Counted from the first letter of the stretch, positions 1-13,672 are shown. The stretch is DNA of 64,000 nt from Azadirachta indica (GCA_022749755.1 CM040447.1:5788545-5852544), one strand, 5' to 3'. Made by a program: numbers and translations. Notes: generated by a model not told the origin, from the letters alone.

Positions 1-1185
1 TAAATCAACATTATTGTTCATCACAAGCCAATTGCTTTGAATATTTGCAGTATTTTATATTGTTACTATCACTATCTAACAACAACCTATGAATGAGAAT
101 ATTTTGCACTATTTCAATAGAATGATAATAAAATTCAAAGGGTGGAAAGAACTTAAATTAGGATCATCAATAATAATCAATAATATTTGTGCACTTGAAA
201 AGAAATTTTTTTCTTTAATATTTAGATTCAGTGTGAGAAGTCAAGTGATAATTTGACGTGCTATCAGTAATTATAAATTACATATTATTAAGTGAATATT
301 GAGAATTTAAACTTTTAAGTAAAGTGATAACTTGACCTTATAGATGTCAAACTTTGTATGGGTATGGAGTCCCGTGGAGATCCGAAAATGAAGTAAATTT
401 GGGATAATATGATGAAGAATGGGCAAGAAATGAGAGTAGATTAATCTCCATAATATTAATAGGGTGAGAAATAGTTTAATACTCTTTAATCCACCATTGC
501 TCCATTCCTCATATATATTTTATAATATGTTATTTTTAAAATAAAAATATATATGTAGATACTATTCAATTAAAAAAATTTTATAATTCATAATATTTTT
601 ATTTTATTATAGTCAAATTTATATTTTTAATATAATTATTACATATAAGTAATAATAGGATACGTTAATGATATTTTTATTTAATATTTACTATAAAAAA
701 TAAAAAAAAGATAAGATAAGTGGGGATGGGAAATCCATTTTCCACGCGGAAATTCTCAATTTTTACCCCATTAAATATATTGAAAGGTAGAGATCAAAAT
801 AAAAATTGGGTGGAGAACAGGAAAAACCTCCCCTACTCACCTTGCTCCATTACCATCCCTACTTGACTCTATAAAATTTCATTTTAAAGTGTTTTTGAAA
901 AATAAATTTGAATGTAAATTGCTCAATGTCAATGGGGTAGAAAAGATTGCAATTAGGGCATAGGGCACAGTTTGTAGCATAGAGAAACATCAAGAACAAC
1001 TATTTTCTCTTACAAGATAACTAAAAATTTCAGTTGCCAAGTTTTGAACAAATCAAAATTATGATAATATCTACTATTCTCCAATGGGTGTCTAAACACT
1101 TTATGCATTAAGTAAAAATACTGAAGGAAAAATTGAAGCCTTGATAAGGTTTCTTGTAAAGCAAGAAACATAGAAACTTCAAAAC
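1..1185. other. Intergenic, 3' flank of GUX1
   Basis: AT-rich DNA with no supported gene. Between about 355 and 870 a G-rich then C-rich segment (GGAGTCCCGTGGAGATCCG; GTGGGGATGGGAAATCC; later CCTCCCCTACTCACC and CCATTACCATCCC) has the look of a decayed repeat. Its ends could not be defined. The last 150 bases probably include the GUX1 3' UTR. Confidence 0.4.
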
Positions 1186-3445
1186 TCACAAGCCAGAAAG
1201 GGATGCAGTGGTGATTGCAGGCGGCGTTGGAGTAAAAGATTCATCGTCTGTCCAGTTCGTCTCACCCCAGTGTCGTAACATACTCTTCCAGTTGCATAAC
1301 TTGTCGATGCATTTCTTCAAACGCTGATCCTCAACTTTGATTTTGTAATGCTCATCTGTGAAGTTTGCCTTCTCTGCTTGCCTTCTATCCCACTCTAACT
1401 GTGCCTTTTGCTTTGATCTCAACAGGCAGAATTGCTGCAGCTGTTCAGGCATTGCATCATGGACTTTCCACCAATTTGCGTGAGCTACATCGCTAGCGAA
1501 CTCTTGTAATATGTCGACATTCCAGTTGCAGTCATAGTCCCGGAAGCACAGCCAAGGCTTCAGTCCTAGGTAGTGAAGAACATACAGAATTGGAGGGTCA
1601 GCTCCGAAAAGTTGTGTTTTCTTTCGCTTCACATCTTCCTCATCGCCAAACCAGAAATGTTTCAAGAAGTTCATGTGTCGTGGAATGCGATGCCACCACG
1701 TGAAAACTTCATTCAGGTAACCTTGATCACCCCCATTGTAGGATTCAAACTCATTTATATGATCCATCAGGAGTTGGAATGTACAATTTGAGGGCTCAAT
1801 GACCATAACACCAGAGTTGAACATTGTTCCATTGTTTCCTGTAGCTGAAATTTCAGGCATTCCAAATAAGAAATCAATGTTTCGAAGTATAAGCAAGTCA
1901 GCATCAATGAAAATGATCTTGTCGTAGTCTGTCAGCTGCCATAATCTGAACTTGCTGTAGTTCCATTCATTGTATGCATCTTTTTCTGCTTTCGGATTCC
2001 TGATCCTTTGTATTGTCCTGACTTTCCACCCAGCTGCTGCAAGGCCACTCCTGTGGTACATGCTAATTGTCTCATCGACTAGTATTACAAGGTCCCGTGT
2101 GGAGCCTGACATACGGATGCTTTGTGCAGCAGCGATGGCTCCACAGACATAGACATGAGCAGAATGGAGAATTGTTGCATATGCTTCTCTTCGCTCAGTA
2201 CCTGTGTAGGCACGATCTGTTTTCCAAGAGAATGTGTTAAATTCTATGTGTACATAACAAATGCTTCGATAAAAGCTGGGTTAGTACTTACCTTTATCCC
2301 TCAATGGAAGAGCAAGTTCACAAGAACCAACTGGAAGCTGGAGTTTTTCTCTCAAAACATTCAAGTTTGGTTTGTATAACCATGCATTTCCCTCGCGAGT
2401 CACAAGTTCCTTGCAAGGAAACAGATTTGGTATTGGAAAACAGTTCGAAATAACCAGCAAATGAACAGGATAAGAGCCTTTTGCAGAAGCTGCAAGATCA
2501 GCTGCTGCAAGCTGTAAGTGTAATCTAGCAACATCTTTAGACCAATTCCCTTCATTTCTACAAGGAAGTTTAACAGCAATAACATTAAGTCGTTTTCTTG
2601 GGGCTTCAATCTTCGGAAGAAATGGGCAAACAGGTACATCTTCTTCTTCCTCTTCGTCAATCCATTCTGGAAATAACGAATCCCAAGTCAAATTTTTTGC
2701 AGCGTAATCCAGATGCAGCACATAATGTGTAGCATCAGGAATTAGCTGCTTCCAGTGATCAACTTCACTCTTATTAAAATTCAAAAGACCAATTCCCTGA
2801 TAATCATTCTGTTCACTAAGCTTCTCAATAACTTTCATAACATCATCCCAATTCATATCTAAATCGGAAACATATCTAGGATCTGATCCTCCCCATATCC
2901 ATCTTTTTACAAAACTTGGCCTGCATTCATTGAAATTCTCATCAATCAATACCAAATTCTCATCAGATGCTTGTACTTACATGTAATGAAATGGTGAAAT
3001 CTACCGACCGGGAATTAGAATGCAATAAATGGTTGTTGTTGTAAACCTCAGGAGAGTACAGAAGTGTCACAAAAGTGCCACAAATAATGATAACTAAAAC
3101 AAGTTTCAACAGAGGAAATTTGCAGCATGGAATCCTGTCTTGTAGTTGGATGTGCAAAGATTTGTCGATGCCTTTAACCTTACTTTTCTTTACTCTTCTC
3201 TTGTATATGTCTTCACTGATTCAATCAAATTTCAGAACATATAAGACTATGAAGAAGAAAATGAAAGAAAACTAATGGAAATGTTGCCAATGTAGCAGAC
3301 GTGAAAGATGAGCTAGTAGCTAACATCAACATGATCTGTAAGTATACAAAATGGACATTGAAGAAGGTGAACGAACTCACATTGATGCTGATAAACGATG
3401 TCGAGCCTCGGCAGTACCAGTAGAATTCCCCATTGTTCCTCTCAT
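1186..3445 (-). CDS. GUX1: GUX1-type xylan glucuronosyltransferase (GT8, PGSIP family)
   Basis: Exons, in transcript order: 3445-3381, 3215-3009, 2920-2292 and 2201-1186 (638 aa). The family adds glucuronic acid from UDP-GlcA to the xylan backbone in the Golgi. The short N-terminal exon starts MRGTMGN and ends in the HRLSASI motif typical of the family. A basic cytosolic tail is followed by one membrane anchor at about residues 57-75 (type II topology). The GT8 domain follows, with DxD motif DAD at about 400-402 inside FIDADLLIL, then FNSGVMVIEP and GGDQGYLNE. It ends in PTPPAITTASLSGL, as in relatives. The length fits Arabidopsis GUX1 (about 657 aa). Introns are 165, 88 and 90 nt. Intron 2 must use a weak donor (GTCGGT at 3008) to keep the conserved SRPSFVKRWIWGG join. 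A noncoding leader exon probably ends near 3619 (GTATGC donor) and rejoins at 3451, just before the ATG. The family is certain; GUX1 versus another GUX paralogue is likely but not proven. Confidence 0.95.
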
Positions 3446-3720
3446 ACTAATCTGCTAACAGCAGAGGAATGAGTGAGCCATCTGATGGACAATGAACAAA
3501 AAAGATGATCATGTGAAATCAACTCTAGCAACCCACTAAAGTTTTAGGTGCAAAACACAGCAAACAGAAGCAAGAAAACAAAGAAAATACTTTCAACGAG
3601 AGATTTGGCAGAGCATACCTATGAACTTGTTGGAACTTCGTGAGAGGATGAAGAGATGGAGGGAAGAAGGTTGAGAAGATAGTGAGATGGCCAACAAGAG
3701 TCAATATAGACAAAGAGTAA

Positions 3721-6116
3721 CTTCTATTTGAATTTTCAATTTAATTTTTTTTAATTTTCTTTGTTTACCAACAACATTTATTTTATGTTTCAAGTTTCAT
3801 AATCCTCTTGTCTTTTTCATACTTTTTCCTTTTTTTTTTTCTAGACTAACTTAAAAAGATTTTATGGTCAATCTACTTTTGTAGTTGAAAACTCATACCA
3901 ATAATCCAATTTTGATTGGAAAATAGCAAGTGAAAAACAATGATCGCAATATAAAGTATACTTGTGTTTTCTTACCCAATTCAAAATTGGTTAGGTGACT
4001 ATAAAAAAGTTATTAATTATTGAGTTTTCATTTTACTTATAATCAAAATACAAGAAAAAATCGTAAAAGTATAAACTATCAAATAAAAGTCATTTTTAAC
4101 AAAATATTTTAACTGTTGTGTTTCTGAGTGAAATAAAAACATAATAGTTTTGAATACACTTTTAATGAAAATCATTAAGTTTTAGATTAATTATAAAAAT
4201 AAGTTTATTTTTATCATAACTTAATTTCATTATTGTTATCTTATGATTATTATTGTTAAAATTATTTTTCACTTGTTGGTGAACTATAAACTCACTTAGT
4301 GATGAATCATGAAATATGAAGAATATTATGATAATTGATCTCAAATCTTCTCAAAAGTTTCAATTTTCTTCATAGAATAATTTGCTATCATATTAGTTGC
4401 TAGATTAGGTTAATGAAAACAATTGGGTTTGGTTGATGTTAATTTATCAAAAATTAGGAGCAAAAATGTGATCAAATGTCCCATCTTCACTTAACCACGT
4501 AAGGCCAAAAAAAATACAAATGATTTTTAAGCTTAAATGATTCATATAAATTAACTTCATGCTGTTTTAGTTAATAATAATTATTTCATGTTAAAATCAC
4601 TTTCTTATATTCAAATTCTCTTTTAAAATTTTTATATCGTTTCAATGTCAATAGAAAAAATTTTAAAACTTCGATTTGAATATTTTCGGAGTAAAGATAT
4701 TAGTGAATTTTTTATTTTAAAAATTTTACATTTTTTTTTGTTGATCATATAATTTTATTAAGGTAATTATATGTACCTTTTATTAGGAGATATATATATT
4801 TAACAATCAAACAACTAATACTTTTTCATTAGAAATTCTACTACAAAGTCTCTTTTAACAAGAGAGTTTACTTAAGAGAGAGGGAGAGTGAGAAACTCTT
4901 GCTTAGTTTTAAACCCCAAAAGCACTTTTTCTTTTAAGTGCTTTTCACCCCCAACTCAAAATCTATGTTTAAATAAAACAAACCCATATCAGAAAATGAA
5001 TTTTGCAAATATAATAACTTATCAACTATACATTTCTTGCACCAAAAGCAATATATATCAAGAATATATATACACCAAGAGAATTAAATGGAAACAGGTC
5101 TAAGATTGCTTTCAAAAACTATTTCACCAAACAAAAAATTCATTAACATTACCATATATAATAAGACTAGTCAAAACTATACTTAGAAGGTTTAATGAAT
5201 CAAATTAACAAGATTAATTAATTAATTATTTAATAAGCTAGCAACAAAGAAAATCCAACGGGGAAATACCTTTTATTCAATCATTCTTTGCATTGAAGTA
5301 AAGACAATTATAAAAGTGAACAAGAAATAAAATTGGCAACAATAAAGAAAATGAAATGTTGTTAATAAAGGCTTAAGAAATAATAATTTGGTAATAAAAG
5401 TTAATTAAAAAAGTAATCATAGCAATAATTATAAAATTGAGTGTTATTAACTTCAACTCAACAGAAAAGAGATGATATACACGTGGCAGCATGATAAGTA
5501 GACACTTGTCAATTAGTTTATGTTGTTTGAACAGAAGGAAAGTGGGAGGAACTGTATTGTCTGATAGAAACCTTGCACCCATCGCTACGTATCTCCCTGT
5601 TACTCCATCCCCATCCCCCATGCATTAATTTCTTTTCTTCTATTTATTTATTTATTTATATATAAATATATTCATTGTCTTTTTCTTCTTTTGTGAATAT
5701 ATGTCTTTTATTAAGATTTAAATTATCATATGCGTTAGAATATAAATTTTATATTATAACTTTTATCCCTATAATGTTATTTATCATCATATAATTAAAC
5801 GAAACTTCGTTTCATACACCTCCTCGTTCAATTCTTTTAAAGTTATGAGATTCTTTTTCTTATTCAATAATAAAAGATAATTAATTTTATATTATATTAT
5901 ATATATACTTATCCATATTTTATGAAATATAAATATTTGTATGTAAATTTGTATGTAATTTTTAGGTTTAATTTGGTATTGTAGTGTTTTTACTATACTT
6001 TTAAAATACAGCAGTTAATGTATTTGATAAATAGTCAATTTTATTAGATAAAATAATATCTACCATCTATTCATATGCTCACAATAACATCAAATTGCTA
6101 TCGATCATCTACAAAT

Positions 6117-6154
<38 letters not shown>

Positions 6155-7860
6155 CAATACCATTGGATTTACAAGTATACCATAACAAAAGAAAGAGGCA
6201 AGTAGAAGTGAAGGGATTGCTACAAGATACTACTAGAAAAAGTGTATATTGTATTGGAAGCAAAGTAACCAAAACCCAACTTTGGATTTGCGATGGCTTT
6301 CATTTTCATGCCTTTCTCTATAACTATGAATTTAAGGGAAAAGAAGATAAACCCTTGATACAGATATATCTTCTAATATATGTATGTAATGTATGTATAG
6401 TTATATGTATAGATAAGATAATGATAATGAAAATGATATGATCCAATGTTTGATTTTGATGTATTAATTACTTGGACCACTAAGAAAAAATATCAACGAA
6501 AAGATTAACTCATCTAACTAGTTTAATATCTTGGATAATTGGCAATGAAATTTTGGTCCTTCCATTGTGGATTTAAGGTGTACCTTTCTTGAGTGAGCTT
6601 AGAAAATACTCAATATAACCCTCTTTGATTAGAGTATTATTCAAGTGTAAGTGGTGTAAATGCCATTGCCATTTTTATGTATTATTAAAACAATTAATGG
6701 ATATGCAAGAGTATAACTAGAGAAATTGCCATTGGGATTGGGCTAAGGACATGTTTGTAATTGTCATGTTTGTGTTTAATTATCTGCCGCCTTAAACTTT
6801 AGAGTCAAGTGGAGGAGACAACAATCTCTAACATCACTTGAGATTAAAGCCTTCTTTTAAATCCAGCTTGGTCCAAGTAAGTCTCTTTGTTTTGTCCTTC
6901 CAACTGTCTGTTTGGTATGAAAACAGTTTCCTTTCTGTTCACTTTATTTTGTTCTAACAGATGGGGAGGCAACAGAAGATTCAAAAAGTATGTTTGGAGA
7001 CAAGGGCTTGTAAGCCGTCTACTGATATATTTTGTAAATTCTTGGCATAAAAAAAATCATACATTATTCAGGGGATAGAAATTGACCACTGATTCCAGAT
7101 TCTTGTCTTCAACTAAAATATTCACAAAATGAAAGATTTCAACATAAACAAATAATAAGCCTTAACCAAATAACAAATAAGCTGTTGGGTATCACATTTT
7201 GTTTTCTGAAAATGATTACTTAAAACTAGTTTGGTATGAAATTCTACAAAAATGACCAAAAACATGAAAATGGTGCTTCTGGTTTTCAGAGAGGAGTGTT
7301 AAATAAAACACCAAAAACGGCATTTTCAGTGTTTTTCAACTTTTGGCCCCCACAATTTCCTTTCAAAACATTCCACCAAACATGCTTTCCTTATTTTTGT
7401 TTCAGATTACAGTACTGGAAATATACTATCAAACACATGCGCAAATTCTAAAATACTCATCAGATTTATTTTAAAGGACATCAAAAAATGCCATTCGAAA
7501 AACAATATGCATTGAATGGCCCCAAAAGGCATCACTCAACCGGTACAGAAGATAATAATCTAGCCAACCGAGACTATATATGAATTTAAGAGCTTGCGTA
7601 GGATAATGTTGCATTTAATATTATCTACATTGATCACGCCCTCAATTCCTAACTAACAAGTGTACTGTCATTAATTTAAACAATAAGGAAACAAAGACTA
7701 AGGAACCATTCTTTTATGGCACTTCTAATTCAAGCTCTCACATGGGATTTCTACATTTGACAAAATTTTAGGTCTTAACTCTCAATCAATGCCTAAAAAG
7801 TTTGGTATCAGAAAGAATTGAGGACATGCAAGCTATAAAACAGTGAAATCAAAACATACA
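3721..7860. other. Gene-poor intergenic region
   Basis: No gene could be supported. It holds poly-A/T runs and a (TA)14 microsatellite at 6122-6151. It also holds a perfect 10-bp hairpin (AAAAGCACTT at 4918-4927, AAGTGCTTTT at 4936-4945) and a less AT-rich patch at 5460-5620 with ACACGTGGCA, an ABRE-type motif, near 5480. The patch could be a promoter, but no credible ORF follows in either direction. Confidence 0.4.
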
Positions 7861-7881
7861 AACAATGTAACTTCTTCTGCA

Positions 7882-10722
7882 TCATATCTCAGACTCGGAG
7901 CTTTTTTCCTCTTTTGGGGGTGCAAACTGTTTGATAAGCCGGGATCTTGTCCAAGGATCTAAGGGAGCTCTTGGTGGTGGTTGAGGAGTTGGAGGTTTTG
8001 ACTGTCTAAGCTCGTTTTCTCTGTCAACAAACCTGTACAAATGTGTAAATGTATTGTCTTAGCACATGGTCAACCACAATGAAGATTGATCAAAATTCAG
8101 AATCAATTAATCAATGAATTCTGAGAATGATAAATGTTCACTAGAATAGAATAGAATAGAATAGAATTGCTTCCACACTTCACTACCTGAACAACATTAC
8201 CACATGATATGTGCATGCATGATGGCATGAGAGATAGAGAGACAGAGAGAAAGAGCAAGTGTTTTTGCAAATGAATTTCATTTCCAACAAGAAAAAATGA
8301 AATTAGAAAGGCCATTTTTATTTGATCCAAATAGTATTTGTTATGGTATCAAGATTATCTCTTTCAAATGAAGAAAATCCTTCAAATCAAATCCATCCCT
8401 CAATATACTATTTTCCTAAATATGAATGAATAGATATGTGATATAACGATTGCCATTTTTGAAGGTTTTCTTCCAAAATATTTTTTGAACAGTTGGTCAA
8501 TATCAACACAAATGCAAAGACTAATTAAATAATGCAATATTGTGCTGTTTCAATGAGGCAATGAAACATAACAGTCAAGTCTAAGCTAATGTAGTCAGAA
8601 AAATATCTCACTCTATATAGGCCATTGGTGCAGCATCGCCAACTCGTATACGAGTCCTAAGTAGTCTTGTGTATCCACCGGCTCTATCCCTATACAACAG
8701 AACTTTCAACAAAATGTAACAAATATACAGCCAAAACTTGAAAAAAGAAACAGGCTAGTGAATCACTTGTATCGATGAGCTAGTTCCGTAAACAGTTTGT
8801 GAATGACATCATCCCCTCGCACAAAAGCAGCAGCACGTCTAGCAGCACAAAGGGAACCCTGTAGTAATTCAAAAGGGAATAGAACAGTGTCAACAGGCAA
8901 CACAAACTCAAAAGAATAAATCCAAAAGTTATATATATGTGAAATATCATTCAACTGACAACTGGTGTATTTCAAGGCTTCCAAACCTTAGTGCTTAATA
9001 ATCCCCAAAATCTACACCAAGTGAGTTTAAGTCTACTACATTTTTCTGATTGTAATCTGTTTAAAAAATCACTTGTCTTGTTCTCTTGAAAAGAAACGGA
9101 ACAAACAAATAACCATTGAACAAGAATCAAACCAACTTATCATGTAACGAGAGAGAGAGGGATCACTTCACTTATTAAAAATTAAAAATGCACTCTGACT
9201 GCAGAAGATAATCACTGGGAGCACAAGATGAGAGCAATGCACTTTTGTAACTGCATTATGCTTCAAAAGCTTCTAAGAAATCAAGTTCCTTGAAACTAAA
9301 ATCTTATTCCCAACGCTTTATCTAAGATTTTGGCACTTCAAAGGCATGCATTGCAAAATCTCACATTAGCATTCTAATATCAATATTAGGATGCTTGCTT
9401 TGAATAACTTAAAAAGGAACTTAATGCTTGAATAAACAACGATCGCCTATTTTCCTCGCAGATGAAAGTATATGGTTCTTTAGTTAGCAGTTTCAAATAT
9501 AAACAAAATCACGTTGTTATACCTGGACCATGACACTGCCATTTATGCCGTATGCTTTCCCCAAACTTCAACAATTCCAGTTGTCCTAATTCCCATAATT
9601 AGTCTAAAGATGCTTCAACTAAGTCAAAGGAGAAGAAGAAGAGCGAAAGAGGATGAGGTAACTATCAAACACATCAAAACCTCAAGTCAATATCTTTATG
9701 CTCCACATGGCAATGTCAAGGCAATCTCTTTATGCTCCAATTAATTTACCAATATTAAGTTCCGAAATTAATACCTAACTGCAATCTCCTGCTTACTTTA
9801 TACCTATTTCCAATCATACAAGTTACAGAAGCATAGATGACTCAAGATTAATACAAATCCAAAATGAACTAATTTTACAACTCTATAAAATTAGACGCCA
9901 ACAACCTTGGCATTTATATGCCTTTACTTTCTTAAGACTTAAATTCATATCAATTAAGCAACAGTATGATGTGCAACAATTCTTTCTGAGTTAAAAGGGA
10001 AAATAGAGAAGAAAAGGCTCCATGGTCTAATATAATAAGAGAACCAATGTGTTTACACACCTCTTTCCCAAGTTGTACCATATTGTCAGCAAGTCGCCTA
10101 ATTTCTTTAGCCTGCAAATGGTTAAAAGAAGGAAAAATAAAGCAATATAAATATATGTCTTTGTCAAGTTTACAGTTACAGAAGAAAGCACTAACCCACT
10201 TTCAGAATGAAAAACAAAAAAATAAACAACCCAAAATGGGTTCCACTTTTCAGAATTCCAATCTATGTTCCTCTGATCTCAATGCATTTCCATATTTGAA
10301 ATGCCATTTAAAACTACAATTTCCCGTTATTCAATTTCTTGCTCATTGAAACCAAACGAATCACTGAATTAAATCTTAAATTACATAAATGAGTGTAAAT
10401 TACTTAAAATCAGATTACAAAAGAAATTTTGAGTGTTGATTTAAAGTAATAAATCAATTCAAAACAACAAAACCCTACAAAAACCCTAAATTTAAAGGTC
10501 AAAAAAAAAAAAAACCTTGGCAACGGTAGTTTCAATACGTTCGTGTTTCACCAACTGTGAGACCATCGTTCTGTGCACAAATTCAAATACACCAATTAAG
10601 TTTCTATTTTCCTTAAAAAAAAATGAAAACTAAAAATTTGTGAAGTCCGAAATTGAAGCAAAGAACCTGAGCATCGACATTCTGTGACCTGTCGGTCGAC
10701 CAAGCTTTCTAAATTTGGTCAT
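7882..10722 (-). CDS. Ribosomal protein bL17, mitochondrial type
   Basis: Six exons: 10722-10667, 10570-10516, 10111-10061, 8858-8767, 8689-8612 and 8032-7882, giving 160 aa. It is a large-subunit ribosomal protein of the bacterial L17 family. Landmarks are [15 protein letters not shown] at the N-terminus, [50 protein letters not shown] (read across two exon joins) and [18 protein letters not shown]. Beyond the bL17 core it carries a Pro-rich, Lys/Glu-rich tail that ends KSSESEI. The length equals the plant nuclear L17 proteins regarded as mitochondrial (about 160 aa). There is no long transit peptide, which is usual for this protein. The largest intron (1.2 kb, 8859-10060) holds nothing recognisable. 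The promoter carries three site II motifs, annotated separately. The family call is certain; the mitochondrial location is inferred from homologues. Confidence 0.94.
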
Positions 10723-10845
10723 TTTCAGAAAGCTTTTGGAGAGAAACAGAAAGCTTACAGAGGAGACAGTGAAGTGAGTTTGACGACGGTCGATAAACCC
10801 TAGCTTTACCAAAAGCAGAGAAATTCAACACCCTCAATTGTCATT

Positions 10846-10877
10846 TGGGCTTACCTTGGTTGGGCCGACACTGGGCT
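10846..10877 (-). promoter_or_regulatory. Cluster of three site II (TGGGCC/T) elements upstream of bL17
   Basis: TGGGCT occurs at 10846-10851, TGGGCC at 10861-10866 and TGGGCT at 10872-10877, about 125-155 bp upstream of the bL17 start codon. Site II motifs of this form, bound by TCP factors, are known from promoters of plant nuclear genes for ribosomal and mitochondrial proteins. The motifs are seen directly; their function here is inferred from that precedent. Confidence 0.6.
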
Positions 10878-13205
10878 TTCGTAAAGCCTACTATTGGGTT
10901 TTTATATTTAGTATTCACCCCTGTTTGCGGGGTACATTCTTTTGGTAGATGAAAAGTTGGTGTTCTTAATTTATAGGAGGAGTGTAATTAGAATTGTTTA
11001 TCGAGTAAAATCAATATCGCGATTATACCACCTTTGTTGAAAAGTAGGTGTATTTAGAATGCCCGGGCTGCCTTTAGATTAACTCTACTTTGGAAAACAA
11101 TCATTGTATTTCGTTAGACTCCATTTCATTTCTTAGTTTATAATAACAATTTAATCAAATAAGAGTGGGATTTTAAGAATGCTACGTTAATTTTTTTTTA
11201 ATATTATGTATATAAACTATTAGTATTATATTAGATATTTATAAAAAGTTTTGATAGAATTGTATTATGATATTATCTGAATATTTTCACTCATACTGAG
11301 TGATATATGATCCTTATAACGAGAAGGAGGATTATTTATATGATGTGAAAAATAATCTTACTAGTTGAGATCAGTAAGAGTCAAAGACTTGACTCCTCAC
11401 TTGTCGGATCACTCGGACTATTACCAAGTGGTTAATGTTATGATAATTTTTGAAATAATAATTTCTTTTTTTTTTTTAATATAATGTGTTTGTCTCTTGT
11501 CGCGGTGTAACGCATGGCAACTCTCAAAATTCTGGTGGCAACATATTTTAGTGGGCCCTTTTACTAAAATAAATTTAATATCATGTGAGCTATCGTCATG
11601 TATACCATATAGTAAATTGAAATATATTTATCTAATACATATTACTACATACATAAATCCAAACTAATTAATGTGCATGATGTTCATTCTCAATTAGTAA
11701 CCATTAAAAATGAAAAAAGATTTTAGGAAAAAAAAAAAAGAATTGATTTGATATGCTCCCCTTTTTTCATTGTATGAAAAGTTTAAAAAATTATAATAAC
11801 TTCAAAATTCATAACGTAGAATTAATAAAGTTATAGACAAAATAAAATTTTGTATATAAATAAACAAGTTATAAGCTGTTTGGTATTCAAAATAGAATTT
11901 TTTAAAATAGAGATTTTTTTATTAGTAAAGTTTTTAATAAAAATTATCGATTATTTAGTTGTCCAATATATTTTCTAGTGAAAATTATATAGTTATGTTA
12001 ATAAACAAGTTTTTAAAAGTTATATTTTGAGAAAAAATAAAAAAAAGTTTAAAATAAATTAAGAGTATTTTAAAAAAATAAAAAATCTTGACTCCTAAAA
12101 GTCAAAATTTAAGCTTCTTCATATAAAGTAAAATAATTTTTATAATCCGTCATAAGCTCTTCTCTAATGACAACAAAATGAGAAAAGTCATGCTAAACAA
12201 ACACTAAATTAAGATGAAAACAATTAAAAGAAAAAAAAAACATAAAGGAGAAAAAATGATAAATACAAAAGAATATAAAAAAATAAGATCATAAAAATTT
12301 GAAGTAACTTTAAAATGTATAGGGTTTATTAAAAAAATAACTTCTAAACAAAATTAAATAGATATGATAAAATTTGATCCAATTAAATGAAGAATAAAAT
12401 CTTGGGTATATTTAGACAATTTAAATTTAAAAGCCAAATGGAAAAATAAAATGGTCCCAATTAAAGTATTTAAAAATAACCAAACATTAATGAAATTTAT
12501 GTGGTCATATCTTCAAATAAAAATGGTCCACATTCTTTCCAAAATGACCACATTTTTAGCCAAATCAATCAACATTCTTGCAAAAGAAAATCTCGTCATT
12601 CACAAATCACAATAAGTCCAAGCTGAATCAACCTCCATCATCAAAGAGAATCAAATCAAATTAATTATTGCCCATCACAATATCAAATTATATGTAGAAA
12701 AGTGGAATCATTCATGGCATAAGATTGGATGATTCTTTTTCTTTATTTTCTTTTGTTAGACAAGAATCAATATATTTAGTTTTGATTTTGACTTTACATT
12801 TCTATCATTCACTTGGCTTTCATGAGTGCAATCTTGATAACTTTGTATGTTTCCCACTACTCTATTTTTATATGTGGTATAATAAAATTTCGGTCCCCCA
12901 ACTTTTCATGAGTTTTCGAAGAAGGACATAATTTGTTCGTTTATATTAAATATGTCCCGACGACTCGGTTTTTCTTATTAAGAATTCTTTTAGTAGTGCT
13001 AGCACGTATTTAGTTAAAGATACATAAAAATTTATCCATGTATTTAGTTATTTGTTTAGACATGCTTATAGATTCAATTAGCAATATGAATAATTTTTAA
13101 ATTAGTATATAATTATGTATTAATTAAAATAGCATTTGTGATGCTTCATAGTTAACATTAGATGTTTTAATGAATTTTTATTAAAAAAATTAAAGAAAAA
13201 TATGT

Positions 13206-13672
13206 AAAAATTCATAAACATGCACTTTTTTTAGCACTCCGAAACAAACCCTTAAAATATTAGAAATATTCTTATGATTTTTTTCTTTTAAAGGTTTTGA
13301 ATGAGAGTGAGAACTTTTACTCTTTACTATGCATAGGGAATGCTGGTATGGGTTATGTCATATACTCTTACACTATGATGTTAAAAATATAATACCAAGG
13401 ACTTGTTCAATTTAAGTAAACAAACTATATTTTTATTAATGAAAAATTCATAAACGCACTTTTTTTAGCACTTCAAAACAAACCCTTAAAATATTAGAAA
13501 TATCCTTATGATTTTTTTTCCCTAAAGGTTTTGGACGAGAGTGAGAACTTTTACTCTTTACTATGCATAGGGGATGCTGGTATGGGTTATGTTTATATAC
13601 TCTTACACTATGATGTTAAAAATATAATATCAAGGACTTGTTCAATTTAAGTAAACAAACTATATTTTTATT
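13206..13672. repeat. Tandem duplication, two copies of about 234 bp
   Basis: Copy A runs 13206-13439 and copy B 13442-13672 in direct orientation. Both contain TTTTTTTAGCACT, AAACAAACCCTTAAAATATT, GAGAGTGAGAACTTTTACTC, TTTACTATGCATAGGG and GATGCTGGTATGGGTTATG (GGAATGCTGG in A). Copies differ by scattered substitutions and small indels, so the duplication is fairly recent. No coding potential is seen. Confidence 0.9.

Noticed and set aside
6163..6441. 92-codon plus-strand reading frame
   Set aside because: The second half is Ile/Cys-rich low complexity from AT-rich DNA, and no homologous motif was recognised.
6961..7050. Plus-strand MGRQQKIQKV reading frame resembling a type I MADS start
   Set aside because: Similarity ends after about 10 residues, the frame stops after 29 codons, and no MADS core motif follows.
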